A DNA stretch of 52,627 nt from Candidatus Poribacteria bacterium (GTDB taxonomy: Bacteria; Poribacteria; WGA-4E; PCPOR2b). Positions 51,435-52,627 of the stretch are shown here, in pieces; position 1 is the stretch's first letter, and the number at the start of each line of letters is the position of its first letter. The stretch covers positions 1 to 52,627 of the forward strand of contig JAPPKS010000009.1 of the NCBI GenBank assembly GCA_028819845.1, written 5' to 3'. The notes beneath the pieces were generated by a model, which saw nothing but the letters and a program-made list of their open reading frames with translations, ran no database searches and was not told the DNA's origin. The translations under genes were made by a program, and so were the position numbers.

Positions 51435-52484
51435 GTGAAGTATTTCTCTGCTTCCCAGCTACAACAGATTAGCACAAAGATTTTGGATGCAGCCGGTTCG
51501 CCGCATGAAGAATCTGTAATCGTAAGCAGAGCGCTTGTCCGCTCAAACTTAATGGGGCACGATTCTCACGGCGTCTTGCGTATCGCACAGTACGTCGGGG
51601 ATATTCGGAACGGCGAGATTTTACCGGGGGCGCCGATTGAAATTGAGCGAGAAATGGACGCTTCTGCCGTGATAAACGGCAACTCAGGATGGGGCATGGT
51701 GATTGCCCAGAAGGCGATGCAGCTTGCGATTGACAAAGCGCGCAGGTGTTCGATTGGTACGGCGGTTGTGCGCGGAAGCCATCACGTGGGCCGCGTGGGA
51801 GAGTATCCCACTATGGCGGCTGCGGCACAGATGATCGGTATGGCTGCCATCAACTCTTACGGAACCCCCGGTATGATGGCGCCGTGGGGAGGAATTGATC
51901 GGCGGCTCTCCCCAAATCCGCTAGCATTCGCTATGCCGAGCGGCGAAAAGTGGCCCGTGCTTGTAGATGTAACTACATCGGTTGTGCCGGAAGGCAAAGT
52001 TCGCGCCGCCCAATACGCGGGCGAATCCTTGCCGGAAGGGTGCATCATTGACTCCGAGGGAAATCCAACCACAGATCCCAACGCTTTCTACGGACCGCCA
52101 ACTGGCGCAATCTTACCTCTCGGCGGCGTCATGGGACACAAAGGCTACGGGTTGGGCATCGTCGCCACGTTGCTGGCAGGCGCATTGTCAGGCGTAGGTT
52201 GTAACGGACCAGAGGCGCCAATGAAGGGCAATGGGATATTCTTTCAGGCAATTAACATTGACGCCTTTCTCCCGTTAGAAGAATTCATCCAAACGGTTCA
52301 AGGGCAAATCGACTGGATGAAGTCGTCTCGACGGAGACATGGTGTGGATGAAATTCTATTTCCCGGCGAGCCTGAGTTTCGGACGGCACAGCGCCGCGAA
52401 ACGGAAGGCATTCCGGTTGAGGACAGCGTTTGGAATGAAATGGTTGAAACAGCGGAAAGTCTAGGGCTGGAATTAGCGGAATGA
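51435..52484 (+). CDS. Ldh family (malate/L-sulfolactate/ureidoglycolate-type) dehydrogenase
   Basis: A 349-residue Ldh_2-family oxidoreductase with markers LMGHDSHGVLRI, GTAVVRGSHHVGRVGEYP, PWGGIDRRLSPNPLAFA and PLGGVMGHKGYGLG, the same as its paralogue at 18100-19146. I chose GTG at 51435 because GGAGG lies about 10 bases before it; a TTG start five codons earlier would contain the Shine-Dalgarno itself. It likely oxidises an L-2-hydroxy acid. Lying behind a D-2-hydroxyacid dehydrogenase, the pair could handle both configurations of one acid (inference). Confidence 0.92.
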   Translation: MKYFSASQLQQISTKILDAAGSPHEESVIVSRALVRSNLMGHDSHGVLRIAQYVGDIRNGEILPGAPIEIEREMDASAVINGNSGWGMVIAQKAMQLAIDKARRCSIGTAVVRGSHHVGRVGEYPTMAAAAQMIGMAAINSYGTPGMMAPWGGIDRRLSPNPLAFAMPSGEKWPVLVDVTTSVVPEGKVRAAQYAGESLPEGCIIDSEGNPTTDPNAFYGPPTGAILPLGGVMGHKGYGLGIVATLLAGALSGVGCNGPEAPMKGNGIFFQAINIDAFLPLEEFIQTVQGQIDWMKSSRRRHGVDEILFPGEPEFRTAQRRETEGIPVEDSVWNEMVETAESLGLELAE

Positions 52485-52520
52485 GGAGGTTACACCCTAA
52501 CAAACGTATACCTCCCCTAG

Positions 52521-52541
52521 CCCCTCCCTAGTAAGGAGGGG
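52521..52541. terminator. GC-rich hairpin after the last Ldh gene
   Basis: CCCCTCC (52521-52527) pairs with GGAGGGG (52535-52541) around a seven-base loop, 37 bases after the Ldh stop; an A-run follows. More C-rich sequence at 52557-52566 (CTCCCCC) could pair with the same arm. It resembles the short dispersed repeats common between genes in some uncultured lineages. Confidence 0.4.
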
Positions 52542-52613
52542 GAAAAGCACAAATAATCCTCCCCCTTGGCAAGCTTACTATTACCCACAAGTCTTCGGAG
52601 GTAGTGGTTTTCT

Positions 52614-52627
52614 ATGTTAGTGCTAAG
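52614..52627 (+). CDS. Possible start of a gene cut by the window end
   Basis: An ATG (MLVL...) lies 11 bases after GGAGGT at 52597-52602. Only four codons are visible, so nothing more can be said. Confidence 0.25.

Overview
The window looks like chromosome of an uncultured Gram-negative bacterium. Kdo transferase (waaA), several predicted outer-membrane beta-barrels and lipobox proteins indicate an LPS-type envelope, and ubiE/menG indicates a respiratory quinone. The mix of a phytanoyl-CoA dioxygenase-like gene, two Ldh-family dehydrogenases, DUF4159 and FG-GAP proteins, sugar-phosphate-isomerase TIM barrels and corrinoid methyltransferases resembles Candidatus Poribacteria or a relative. 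That assignment is inference from gene content only. No tRNA, rRNA, CRISPR array, phage or intact insertion sequence was seen.

Layout. 0.3-5.5 kb: PhyH-like dioxygenase, a two-gene ABC exporter with an outer-membrane protein behind it, and a ComF-type phosphoribosyltransferase. 5.5-7 kb: two tandem NAD-dependent epimerase/dehydratase genes. 7-8.2 kb: a gene-poor stretch with decayed coding sequence. 8.2-10.8 kb (minus): trpF, DUF402, prs and a small membrane protein. 11-20.2 kb: a GntR/FCD regulator divergent from a one-carbon island made of an unknown protein, UroD-type methyltransferase, corrinoid protein, ferredoxin/ASKHA corrinoid activator, pterin-binding methyltransferase, Virulence_fact protein, Ldh dehydrogenase and homocysteine methyltransferase. 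This is the MTI / corrinoid protein / activator / MTII arrangement of corrinoid O- or N-demethylases. A candidate GntR operator sits at the predicted transcription start of the island.

20.4-23 kb: an 845-residue protein that reads as two copies of archaeal-type fructose-1,6-bisphosphate aldolase/phosphatase fused head to tail. The second copy keeps the recognisable catalytic residues and the first has lost them. This is the most unusual gene seen. 23.4-26.4 kb: a TetR regulator with a very strong promoter, matching TTAAC-N3-GTTAA palindromes on both sides of the gene, then an FG-GAP lipoprotein and a small beta-barrel. 26.5-35.8 kb: mostly housekeeping and stress genes (waaA, trxA, SpoU methyltransferase, lon, hsp20), plus uncharacterised proteins including a 34-residue very basic ORF behind an ideal Shine-Dalgarno, and a class II aldolase homologue with a changed metal ligand.

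36-42.8 kb: fumC, a HAD phosphatase, moeA, an isochorismatase-fold hydrolase, a histone-deacetylase-family enzyme and a GNAT protein. 42.8-49.6 kb: ubiE, a TIM-barrel epimerase, two VOC proteins, an HpcH/HpaI aldolase, a MOSC protein and a DUF4159 protein whose C-terminus is frameshifted. The intergenic DNA here carries several long imperfect inverted repeats. 50.3-52.5 kb: a D-2-hydroxyacid dehydrogenase and a second Ldh-family dehydrogenase. The last bases may start another gene.

Three genes (PhyH-like, FG-GAP lipoprotein, DUF4159) show coding signal that changes frame, so either assembly errors or genuine decay is present.
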